From assembly GCA_036346375.1 (NCBI GenBank), contig CM070501.1:54043326-54107325 (forward strand): 64,000 nt of DNA, in the 5' to 3' direction. Each line of letters begins with the position of its first letter. Within the stretch, counting starts at the first letter, position 1. Of this stretch, positions 47,365 through 57,971 are shown in pieces. The notes below the pieces were generated by a model, which was given only the letters and a program-made list of their open reading frames with translations, had not been told where the DNA came from and ran no database searches. The position numbers and the translations under genes are program-made. This DNA is from Guadua angustifolia (taxonomy: Eukaryota; Streptophyta; Magnoliopsida; Poales; Poaceae).

Positions 47365-49348
47365 ACTTTACCGACTTCACAATTTTAGGGCCTGATTGGT
47401 TCATGGCCAACTTTGTCATAAAAAATGTGGCCAACAAATTGCCAGCCATAAGTTTTGCAAAGTAAAACAAGAATTTGAGTCTACGACATCAATAACAACA
47501 CCTATACCCGCAAGAATTGGAGGCAAACCGGAGCGCCACCTGTCGCCGCGCCGTTTTGCGAAAAAACCCCTCCGTTTTTTCGAAATTACGGATAGGTCCT
47601 TCGCGATTTTTTGTGAGACAAGAATTTTTTTTTTCCTTCGCGTTTAGGTCCACGCCCGGTAATTCTGGAAAAAGCCTCCCGTTAGTTTCAAATCGCGAAC
47701 AAGCCATTTTCTAATTTTTCGGGATAGCGAGCAGGTCCAAAAAATAACAACCGGTCCTCGCTTCTTACGTTCGAGTCCTTTCTCCGTTTTCCGGAAAAAT
47801 GTTTTCGCCACCGAAAAACCGGAAAAAATATTTTTGCCACCCAAAAACCGGAAAAAAGTTTTCGTCACCAAAAACGCAGATTCATCAAGTTTTATATCGA
47901 CTTATGGATTTGCCAACGGTCAGAATATATGAGCTTTTTAAAAAATGTAGATTCGTCATGATTCAAAAACCGAAAAAATGTTTTCGTCACCAAAAAACGC
48001 AGATTCATCGAAGTTTTATATCACTATGGATTTGCTAACGTCAGAATCGGGCTTTTTAAAAAAATGTAGATTCGTCTCACAGATTTATAGCGACCGTGGA
48101 TTCGCGGTGAGTCCTAACGACCCATTTTTTTAGCGCACAACAAAACCCGGAAAAAGCAACAAAAAACCGGAAAAAATGTTTTCAAAGACGAAAAAAAACA
48201 AAACAATGTTTTCAAAAAACGAAACAATGTTTTCATCCTGGATTCGGGTTCGCGGTGGGTCCTAACGACCCATTTTTTTAACAAACGCAACAAAAAACCG
48301 AAAAAATATTTTCAAGGCACAAAAAACGAAAACAATGCTTTAAATCACCGAAAAAACAGATTCATCGAAGGTTTATATCAACTTATGGATGCGCTAGCGG
48401 GTCATAACTGCGCGATGCTATCGAAATTCAGCTCAAGCGTGGCGTGGCGCTTTTCCACCTAGTATGATCTATAGGGCTAACAAATCACGACAAGATACAA
48501 TTGTGGCAACGAACCAAAAAAAAACTGCCTAAGAAACGTGACTAAGTGCGGCACAACTGCAGGACCCGCATAGGGGAGTCCTAGGAGATAACACACGTCC
48601 TGCAGCGTCGGAGCCATCTCTCTGCAGGACGGGTGGAATGTGTGCGTATCTGGCCTCCACTGGTCGACGAGTGCGACTAGCAGGGACCGGTCGTACCCGA
48701 ACCATGGGACATACTTGCCCTCGCCGAGGCGTTAGTGCGCTCCACCATTCTCTGAGTGAAAGTAAATCGGTGGCTCGTAACTTTGTATGTAGTGTGTAGC
48801 GTCGTCAAAATTGCATTCATAGGTAAGTAAATGTACATAAAAGAGTAGGAAGCGTTGATAACTTACTGTGGAACTCAGCGTGGGTTAATGCGAAGCATCT
48901 CGTTCGGCACCCGTCTTTGCGGTGTTCGGTATCGATTCTGACTGCGGACAATCTAGGCCGGTGGAGTCGCATCCACAGTCGATCTAGCGACTTCGAGGGC
49001 AAGCATTAGCAGCGCACCCAGCTCCCGCCATTGGCTCCTGTGCCTACATGGTTAGAAAGCAAATACAACAAACTGGACAATAATTAAATGTTACACATTA
49101 CAACTACCTAAAATTAAATAAAAAATAACAAAATGTTGCATATTTAAATATATGTTCGATTGAGCACATAGTATCAAAAATTACATTACAGGAACAATAA
49201 TTAACTCGTACATATTGAAATGCATGAAGTAAAAAATACATATAGAAATACATGAAATAAAATTACATTATCACAATTACGACTCATGATCGGTAGCTCA
49301 AGTATGCCAGATGGGGCGTCCTCTAAGTCGTAATTGTGGATAATGTAA
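47365..49348 (-). mobile_element. PMD-element unit 1 (inverted 5' gene end plus noncoding tail)
   Basis: A 1.98-kb unit repeated directly at 49349-51060. It begins AACTTTACCGACTTCACAAT, continues with AAAACCGGAAAAAA/CGCAGATTCATCG-rich noncoding DNA (47780-48400), and ends with an inverted copy of the plant-mobile-domain gene's 5' end. An inverted repeat (49266-49285 against 49326-49347, CATTATCACAATTACGACT) marks the joint to unit 2. Confidence 0.7.
48560..49048 (-). pseudogene. 5' end of a plant mobile domain gene, inverted copy 1
   Basis: The minus-strand frame at 48817-49002 (RCFALTHAEFHSKLSTLPTL) matches the plus-strand copy at 51337-51519 (RCFALTHAGFHSKLPTLPTL). The homology continues leftward over the segment holding CCATGGGACATACTTGCC, the complement of the next exon. 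Confidence 0.75.
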
Positions 49349-51060
49349 CTTTACCGACTTCACAATTTTAGGGCCTGATTGGTTCATGGCCAACTTTGTC
49401 ATAAAAAATGTGGCCAACAAATTGCCAGCCATAAGTTTTGCAAAAGTAAAACAAGAATTTGAGTCTACGACATCAATAACAACACCTATACCAAGAAGAA
49501 TTGGAGGCAAACCGAGGCGCCACCTGCCAGCGCCATTGCTTTGTAAAAAAACCCTCCGCTTTTTTCAAATTACGGATAGGTCCTTCGCGATTTTTTGTGA
49601 GACAAGAATTTTTTTTCCTTAGCGTTTAGGTCCACGGCGGTAATTTCTGGAAAAAGCCTCCCGTTAGTTTCAAATCGCGAACAAGCCATTTTCTAATTTT
49701 TCGGGATAGCGAGCAGGTCCAAAAAATAACAACCGTGTCCACCTTCTTACGTTCAGTCCTTTCTCCGCTTTTCACGGAAAAATGTTTTCGCCACGAAAAA
49801 CCTTAAAAATATTTTTGCCACCCAAAAACCGGGAAAAAAGTTTTCGTCAAAAACGCAGATTCATCGAAGTTTTATATCGACTTATGGATTTGCCAGCGAG
49901 TCGAATAGCGAGCTTTTTAAAAAATGTAGATTCGTCACAGATTCAAAAACCGAAAAAATGTTTTCGCCACCAAAAACGCAGATTCATCGAAGTTTTATAT
50001 CGCCTATGGATTTGCTAACGGTCGAATCATGGGCTTTTTTAAAAAATGTAGATTCGTCATGATTTATAGCGACGAGTGGATTAATTGAGTCCTAACGACC
50101 CATTTTTTTAGCGAGCAACAAAAAACCCGGAAAAAATGTTTTCAAAGGCTCAAAAAGCGGAAACAATGTTTTCATCCGCGGATTAGCGGTGGGTCCTAAC
50201 GACCCATTTTTTAACAAACGCAAAAAAAAACCGAAAAATATTTTCAAAGACGCAAAAAAGCGAAAACAATGCTTTCGGCCACCGCAGAAAACACTTTTTC
50301 ATCGAAGGTTTATATCAACTTATGGATGCTCGCTAACGGGTCATAGCTGACGCGCATGCTATCGAAATTCAGCCGTAGCGGCGTGTGGCGCTTTTCCACC
50401 TAGTATGATCTATAGGGGCTAACAAATCACGACAAAGATACAATTGTGGCAACGAACCAAAAAAGCGCCTTAAAGCGTGACTAAGTGCGGCTGGCTGCGG
50501 GACGCATAGGGGAGTCTAGGAGATAACACCGTCTGCAATACGTCGAACCATCTCTCTGCGGGCCCGGTGGAATGTGTGCGTGTCGGCCTCCAGGTCGACG
50601 AGTGCGACTAGCGAGGGGACGGTCGTGCCGAACCATGGGACATACTTGCCCTCCTTGGCGTTGGTGCGCTCCACCATTCTCTGAGTGAAAGTAAGTCGGG
50701 CCTTCGTAACTTTTATATGTAGTGTGTAGCGTCGTCAAAATTGCATTCATAGGTAAGTAAATGTACATAAAAAGAGTAGGAACGTTGATAACTTCTTTGT
50801 GGAACTTCGGCGTGGGTTAATCTGGAAGCATCTCGTTCGACACCGTCTTTGCATGTTCGGTATCGATTCTGACTGCGGACAATCTAAACCGTGGAGTCGC
50901 ATCCGCATGTCGATCTAGCGGCTTCAGGGCAAGCATAGCGGCGCACCGGCTCATCATTGGCTCTGTGAAGTAAAGAATAGATATAGAAATACATGAAATA
51001 AAATTACATTATTCCATGTTACACATTACAAGAGTCTTTAGCATGCATGTATGGGACGCC
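49349..51060 (-). mobile_element. PMD-element unit 2
   Basis: Direct copy of 47365-49348 that lacks about 190 bp near its right end (the 49050-49240 equivalent). The two units differ mainly by small indels and substitutions clustered at CG-containing words. Confidence 0.7.
50480..50975 (-). pseudogene. 5' end of a plant mobile domain gene, inverted copy 2
   Basis: Second inverted copy of the PMD 5' exon region. It carries the same CCATGGGACATACTTGCCCTC and GGTAAGTAAATGTACATAAA landmarks as copy 1, with more decay. Confidence 0.7.
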
Positions 51061-51289
51061 CTCTCAAAGTCGTAATTGTGATAATGTAACATGTATGTTT
51101 AAATGTATTTTTACTATCAAACATTTCAATATGTACTAGTTAATTATTGTTCGTGGCTATTGTAATTTTTGATACTATGTGCACGATCGAACATATATTT
51201 AAATATGCAACATTTCGTTATTTTTCATTTAATTTTGGTAGTTGTACATGTAACATTTAATTATTGACCAGCTTTGTTGTATTTGCTTT

Positions 51290-53910
51290 CAACCATGTAG
51301 ATAGGCGCCGATGGCGGAGCCGGGCGCGGTCGATGCTTGCTCGAAGTCGCGATCGACGTGGATGCACTCCACCGGCCTAGGTTGTCCACAGCTCGTAACC
51401 GATATTGGGAACATCGCGCATCAAAGTGCCGAACGAGATGCTTTGCATTGACCCACGCTGGGTTCCACAGTAAGCTGCCAACGCTTCCTACTCTTTTATG
51501 TGCATGTACTCACCTGTGAATGCAATTTTGACAACGCTACACACTACATGCAAGTTACGAATGCTAGGTTATTTCCATCAGAGAATGGAGTGCCATCGCC
51601 TGTCATGAGGACAAGTATGTCCCATGGTTCGGGTACGATCGGCCCCTACTGGCCGCACTCGTCGACCGGTGGAGACCAGAGACGCACACGTTCCAACCGC
51701 CCTGCGGAGAGATGACTCCGACGCTGCAGGACGTGTATTACCTCCTAGGACTCCCATGTTCGTGACCTGCAGTTGTGCCGCACAACGTCTCTGTCAAGTG
51801 GCATGTGGAGTTGTCCGCGTGGTTCGCCGAGGTGCAGCGACACCCCCAGGCCAGCCCATACGTGCCCTCGGGCGAGGTGAGCTTGACGACGGAGCGAAGC
51901 CATGGTCGCTTCGCCGGTTCGCAGTTAGTACCTCCATTGCAATTTAACGGAGACGCGCTAAGTTGTTGATAATATTGTACTAAATATTGCAGGCCGATTT
52001 GATCTACCCGCACGCCGAGGACGACGACGTGGCCCGCCACCTGGAGGCATACCTGCTCTTGCTGTTCAGTTGGGTGATGTTCCCGTCCTTACATGGGAAC
52101 ACGGTGGACCGGCATCTGATCGAGTACGCCCAATCCATCGCCGAGACCCCGAAGCATGAGGTAACATATTCTGTTAAAATCTCTTCTGACAGGACAGGTC
52201 TAACTTTCTCGTTGTAAACAGATGGTGCAATGGTCGTGGGCCTCTGTTGTGCTCGCGGTGACGTATAGAGGTCTGTGCGACGCTGTCTCTCGGGCAGACT
52301 AGGACGCGACGATGTCGGGTTGCGTCCTACTACTACAGTTGTGGTCCTGGGAGCGCTTCTCCTTCGATAGGCCTCTTGTTGATACCGCGCCGTACCCCAC
52401 AGGACATGTACGACGACGACCCGATGGATTAGTGCACCATGGTCCACTACTGGGTTCGATGACAGGTATGCCCCCCGTATCTTATTTCCCACTTACGCAC
52501 TTTCATAACATGCACCGTTTTTTATTTCCGCGCGTGTTATCGCACACCGATAGATTAGGAGGTCCTACTCCGAGTTCGTTCGGGAGTTCGACAGGCTCCA
52601 CGACGAGGACGTGCGGTGGACGCTGTACAGCGTGTACGACGTCCACGTCCGAGCACCTTATAGGATCTCCATGCTTTGAACGCGGGACGAGCCGTTCTGG
52701 CTCACCCGTAAGGTCCTCGTCTTCGACCTGTGTGTGGAGGAATACTCACCGTAACGAGTGTTGCGGCAGTTCGGCCTGTTCTAGGCTTTTCCCTTGCCAC
52801 CTCGTCACATTGTCTCACGTGGCGCTCACAGGTACGTCTCCTGAGCACACTGTTTAGCATTCTCGCCGAATGGATGATATATGTAAATTCCTGTTTTTGC
52901 ATTGCAGGATGACCCGAATGGGGGCTGCAACGGGCACTCAATTCGCACATCGCATGCAGCCATAGGCACTGCAGTGGGACGACGCACTCGCGGACAGGGT
53001 CACCGAGACTCGAGCATTCACCATGACATATACAACGAGTACAATGAGTGGTTTGCGCCGCAGACTCGGCTCAGGGTGAGGTGCACACCAGCACCGTATG
53101 TCGCAGAGCAGGCATCGGTGTCAAACACGTACCCTTCACAGATGTCCGAAAGGGACAACTTCGCGGTAAGTGTCACAATCGAATCTCTATGGGTACGTCT
53201 TTTTCATGTAAATTACCTCACATCATATCGACATTACTTGCAGGCACAGCTTGCATGGGAGGTGCACGTGGAGGCTACGTCCATGTTGGTGCGCCTCCAG
53301 GCGGGCATCCAGATGACCACCATTGAGGCCGAGGCAGCTTGGCAGCGAGCCCTCGATAGGGCGACATGGTTGTGTCGCCTGGCCACCTGCCGGGGGCGCG
53401 GAGACATCGTCGGAGCAGCGCACCATGTCCCCGTGGACAAGCACCTCGCCCTCTCCCGGTGGCTCCTCGTGGAGCCGTGGCTGCACCTCCCCGTGGCAGT
53501 CGTCTCCCACGGGCCGATGTCGGCTACGACGAGTCCTCGTGGCCTCCCGCACATTAGAAGTGGGAATAGTGGGGAGACGCTTGGCCTTCTTCGTTTGGCG
53601 TGCAGCACCAGTAGGGAGAGTGGGGTGACGTGGGGCCTTCTTCGTCTCGCGCCCCACCAGGACCCAGGGTGGTTTCGGCGACGCAGACTGCGACGACCAG
53701 GAGGAGGTAGCGTTCGACATGGCGCAGTACCTGTCAACCGAGTTCCTCGGCCCCTCTCAGCTCTCGGGAGCACCGTACCAGGACATACCCGAGTTGCAGC
53801 CAGACTACTCTACCCCTGTGCCGCAGGGCCGACCTAGGAGGGACGTCCATCCTCTGTCGCCACGCACGTACCCCACGGACCAAATCAGGAAGCGTGGCCG
53901 TGAGTGACTT
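51290..53910 (+). pseudogene. Plant mobile domain (PMD, MAIN-like) gene relic
   Basis: Multi-exon relic. The PMD core is readable: LAALVDRWRPETHTF, then GEMTPTLQDVYYLLGLP (51655-51770), WHVELSAWFAEVQRH, and exon 51993-52160 (ARHLEAYLLLLFSWVMFPS, DRHLIEYAQSIAETPKHE) with good AG/GT borders. Next come exon 52222 onward (VQWSWASVVLAVTYRGLCDA, LQLWSWERFSF) and 52560-52830 (SEFVREFDRLHDEDVRWTLY). C-terminal exons split at 53166-53243 (GT-AG), then AQLAWEVHVEATSMLVRLQA. PMD proteins occur both as host silencing factors (MAIN/MAIL) and inside plant transposons; here the surrounding repeats argue for a transposon copy. Several in-frame stops and frameshifts interrupt it. Confidence 0.82.
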
Positions 53911-54020
53911 GTTGTCCAGTTGTACTTTTGTAATGTCTTTACCTTCAGCACCATGTTGTATAACTGTCTGAACTCAGTGCTAGCGAACCATTTTACCTTA
54001 TTTGTCTCAATTAGTAACGT

Positions 54021-54410
54021 GTGTGCCTCTTCCGATTTTCGCATGTTTGTGCTATGACAACGTCCGACCTACTCGCCCATAGATAAGTGGTAGCCTGCGT
54101 TGCATAGGTCACTCGTGATTTTTCCCGTAATTTCTAGGCCGTATCCGGTGGGCCCTGCGAGGCTACGAAAACCCCTAAGTGGCCACAATTTCAGGGTTTT
54201 GTGGCCGCGTGTGCCTTTTCCGATTCTCGTACGTTCGTGCTGGGACAACGTCCGACCTGCTCGCCATAGATAAGTGGTAGTCTACGTTGCATAGGTCGCT
54301 CGTGATTTTTCCCGTATTTTTTGAGTCGTATCCGGTGGGCCCCGCGAGGCTACGAAAACCTCTAAGTGGCCACAATTTCGGAGTTTTTTGGCCGTGTGTG
54401 CCTTTTTCGA
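54021..54410 (+). repeat. 188-bp tandem repeat, two units plus a partial third
   Basis: Units start GTGTGCC at 54021, 54209 and 54396 (periods 188 and 187 bp). They share ATAGATAAGTGGTAG, GTATCCGGTGGGCC and AAGTGGCCACAATTTC. The partial third unit continues into the 3.59-kb duplication, and its end reappears at the second duplication joint (about 57972-58010). Confidence 0.88.
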
Positions 54411-54548
54411 TTTTCGCAAATTCCTGCCGTGAGGACGAATAGTTCAGAATTTCTTTATTGCAAAACGAGGGTGGGAGAGGGAGATTAGATGAAAGGCGAT
54501 TCTCAAATCAGAAGTTACTGGAGAAAGTAAGGTAAGCCACACTCTTTT

Positions 54549-55170
54549 TTACGACTTAAAACTGGGAGAAGCATCATGAATAAGGAAAATAATAGTTACA
54601 ACTTGACGTCTACTGAGTGCATCGAGGCCACTCCCCCTTCGCCCATGCCTCCGATGGGGTTTCTCTGACACGACGTGCCCTCTCTCGTTTCCTCTCTCTC
54701 TCGGCCCCTTCTTCGCTTCCTTTCTACGTGCCTCCTCGCGTGCGGCGTCACGCGGCTCTTGAAGCTGCCGCCTGAACTTCTCATCCCGGTTGGTTTGATC
54801 AAGGAGCATTTGGTCTTCGGGATTGATTTCCACGTCAAGCCACTGCTCAAATTCACACAGTGGCGGAGGCGACTGCTTGAAACATAAATTAGCAAAGTTT
54901 CATGTAAAAATATTACGAAACACGTATGATTATTACCATCTGGCGATTCTTCTCCAGCGGGTTGAAGGCGTAGTTACGGCATTTCCAATACCTCCTCTTC
55001 CAAGTTGAAATTTCCCAAGAGCGGACAAATCTGCAAGGATCTCCGCACATACACTTCGGTGGGACAGCCCCACGAGGTAGGAAGAGGTCCTGGTACGCTA
55101 AATTGCGCGGCTAGTCCCAAACACCTCTCTCTTCCTTCGCTTTCCCCTTTCCACTTGCACGTCTCGGCAT
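54549..55170 (-). pseudogene. GRF-type zinc-finger gene relic, copy 1
   Basis: Minus strand, two exons. Exon 1 runs 55170-54937 from ATG (MPRRASGKGKAKEREVFG). After a frameshift it reads PPKCMCGDPCRFV and KRRYWKCRNYAFNPLEKNRQM. A 61-nt GT-AG intron follows. Exon 2 (54875-54549) reads QSPPPLCEFEQWLDVEINPE, then DQMLLDQTNRDEKFRRQLQE and a charged tail. The CxC, C and C...W-D spacing is that of GRF zinc fingers, a probable nucleic-acid-binding fold found in many grass transposon-associated proteins. The frameshift in exon 1 disables it as read. Confidence 0.75.
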
Positions 55171-55310
55171 TTTCGGTTGATCCTCTACTTCCTTTTATTC
55201 TTTCCTCCCTCTCTTTTTTTCTCTTCTCTTTCCCTTCTTTCTTCTTCTCTCTTTTCTTTCCTCTTCTCTCGGTTCTGCCTTTCCTCTCAGTCTCGCTCGG
55301 TGAGAAGGAA
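55140..55310 (+). repeat. CT-rich tract
   Basis: Almost pure pyrimidine on the plus strand, just upstream of the GRF relic (purine-rich on its coding strand). Repeated at 58725-58885 in unit 2. Confidence 0.8.
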
Positions 55311-55700
55311 AGTAAGCGAGTGGAGTGTTATAAAGGAACCTATCGCCAAGGCCATTCTGGGCAGGGCATTAGGCGACGCCTAGGCCCCGAGAACTAGGGT
55401 CCTCTACCCCAACTTCGACCAATCTTGAGTAGGCGATGTCGCCGACCATATCTGTTTCGTTCCTCCCAAATCTGAAATCTTCCATCCCCAATCTGCTTTG
55501 GCCGTTTCTCCCCCAAATCTCAAATCCCCAATCCCTCTCCCCGGCGTCCCCGCTGCATGCCATCACTGCCTTCCCTTCCCTAGGCGGCTCGGCAACGGCA
55601 AGCGCAGCTCACCACCAATTTATGGAGAGGATGCAGACCATGCGGCGTCCGCTCGACCGCTCGCTTCCGATGAATCCCGCTCCGCTCGACCGCTCGGCTC

Positions 55701-57965
55701 CAGGGCCGTTCCAAACATTTTGGGGGCCTAGGGCAAAGTCAAAAGTGGGGGCCCTATAGTCTAAAAAAAACATAGAACACAGCTATATATCAATCAATAT
55801 CTAATATGTTCAATAATTTAAAGATAACATGAACTATGGTCTATGGAAGAAAGAAATATTACTTGTATCGAAAATCACGCTTGATACTTGATAGAAAGAT
55901 CATCCATCTTTGTTTGTTGGTCAATTGCAGTATTAACAATGTCAAGAGGATCATCCATCTTCCACTTCCAAATCTTCCCAACAGGATTTGTGAGATGCCT
56001 CCAACAAAATACACACTTATTTGCATAAGTCAAACTTGGAGTAGCCTCCATGCATCTGCCAGAATAAGCATATAATTAGAAAACATGCATAATAATCATA
56101 TAAAACAATTTCTTCTTACATTTCTACATGCAAAATCATTGATAATACTATCCATATCAATGTGATCCAACATAGCCTTTTCTATGCATAAAGTAGCTAA
56201 ACAATTTAACCTTTCCTGACATTGTTGATCTCAAATAGTTTTTCAATAATTTCAACTTTGAAAAGCTTTTTCGAGTTGATGCTCTTTATCACAGTGCAGA
56301 TGAATAATATTCTATAAGCAATTGAAACATTTGGATAACAATCTACATTTCTAATAAACTCAAAAATTTCAATTGCAGACATTGAATCATTTGGTAAAGT
56401 CATTTGCAACACTCTTAATTCTAAACAAAGATCATTTAATTCAACATCACATGATTCATTCTGAGAAAAAGTTTCTACAAATTTAGTACAACACTTTCTT
56501 AATTCAATGTCATCCAATGACTTCATGCTTTTTGAGCTAAGTAAAAATCCGAATATACCTTTAAATGTTTGAAGTTCCTCAAATCTATTTTTTAGAAAAG
56601 TAATTGTCATATCTACCATAACTAAAAATAATTAGCTTCAAAAGCCTTTTGGCGATTAAAACTTCTTCAATGTGATCACTTTTATCAAATTGTTTTTTCC
56701 TAGTAGCCTGACGTTTTATTGAAAATGATGGTTCTATCTTCATTTCAGATGCAAGACCTTTAGCAATGTTCAAACTAGATGCAAATCCTTCATTTCTATA
56801 CTTATCAAAATATTGCATTATGCCCTCTATTTGTTATAGGGCAGAATCAATGCACATAGGTAAAGATTGTAACTTTTTACTTACCATGTTCACGAAAAAT
56901 AAAATATCATGCTAAATGACCATACCAAGTAAAAAATCAAAAGTTCCAAGAACATCATACAGATTCTTCGCATCATTCTTTGACTTAGGGTCATCAGAAG
57001 ACTTGCATGCCTCTAACAAAGTTAACCTTATTTGTGGAGCTTGATATCTAATAGCTTTAACACTTTTGATACGACTCTCCCAACGAGTATTAGACAAATG
57101 TTTAACAGTTAAATTTAGAACATGATCAAGCAAGTTTCCATCTTTTAGGAGAACTTGAAAATAATACATATATCCGTTGCACAATTCCAAAAAATGAAAT
57201 TTGCCATATCACAAAGAGTAAGATTAAGACTATGATAAACACATGGCATATATAAAGCTCTTCGGTTCATATCAAGCAATCGTTTTTGTACCACTTGGTG
57301 CTTCCCTTTCATGTTAGAACCATTGTTATAACCTTGTCCCCTTATATCATCAACATTAAGGCCAAAAAACTTTATAGCATTTAACAATTCATTAAAAAGC
57401 CCTAAACCAGATGTATGATCCACATTCAAGAACTCTAAAAAGAATTCTTCTATATTAATTTGGGTACTTGAGATATTAACACATCTAACAATAAGAATCA
57501 TTTGTTCTTGATGGCTCACATCAGGAGTACAATCAAAATTACTGAGAAAAATATTTGACATGTTTAACAATCTTTATGATAGAACTTGTAACAATATATG
57601 CTAAAAGTGAAATTAACTCATTTTGAATTTTAGAACTAAGATAATGGTGATGGATTTCACTACTACATGTCGTCTAAGATGATCTTGCATCACCAAATTA
57701 AATTCTGCAACCATTTCAACACATGCTAGAAATTACCATTTTTGTTTTAGTAAAGTCTATCATTAGATCCTCGAAAAAGCCAAAATCGTTTACTAGAAAC
57801 TTCACAATAGCAAGTATTCTAACTAAAACATGTCTCAATCGCTCTTTCTCCTTTCTAATTTCTTCTTTGCAACTCTTTATCAATTGTTTCCATTTTTCCT
57901 AGTCTTATTCTTAATTCATTCCAAGTGTTCATGTTAGTAATATGCTCCTTACTATTTTCATGGTC
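55701..57965 (-). pseudogene. ZMYM1-like hAT transposase, copy A (5' truncated)
   Basis: Read leftward. The TTF-type N-terminal domain is cut off at the duplication joint. Next come IEEFFLEFLNVDHTSGLGLF, QGYNNGSNMKGKHQVVQKRL, YHSLNLTLCDMA, LSNTRWESRIKSVKAIRYQA and, near the end, SCDVELNDLCLELRVLQMTL with the hAT dimerisation block YPNVSIAYRILF (56206-56619). Sequence between 55701 (CAGGGCCGTTCC, a plausible hAT terminal repeat) and 56100 is the noncoding end. At least five stops or frameshifts split the frame. It would have catalysed cut-and-paste transposition; it is inactive now. Confidence 0.88.
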
Positions 57966-57971
57966 TTTGAA

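Larger units (their letters stand above)
54380..57971. repeat. 3.59-kb tandem duplication, unit 1
   Basis: Begins in the partial 188-bp repeat (TTTTTCGATTTTCGCAAATT) and ends inside the hAT transposase at CATGGTCTTTGA. Unit 2 follows immediately (57972 to about 61560) in the same order and orientation. The joint reads hAT sequence directly into TTTGGAGTTTTTGG. Confidence 0.9.
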
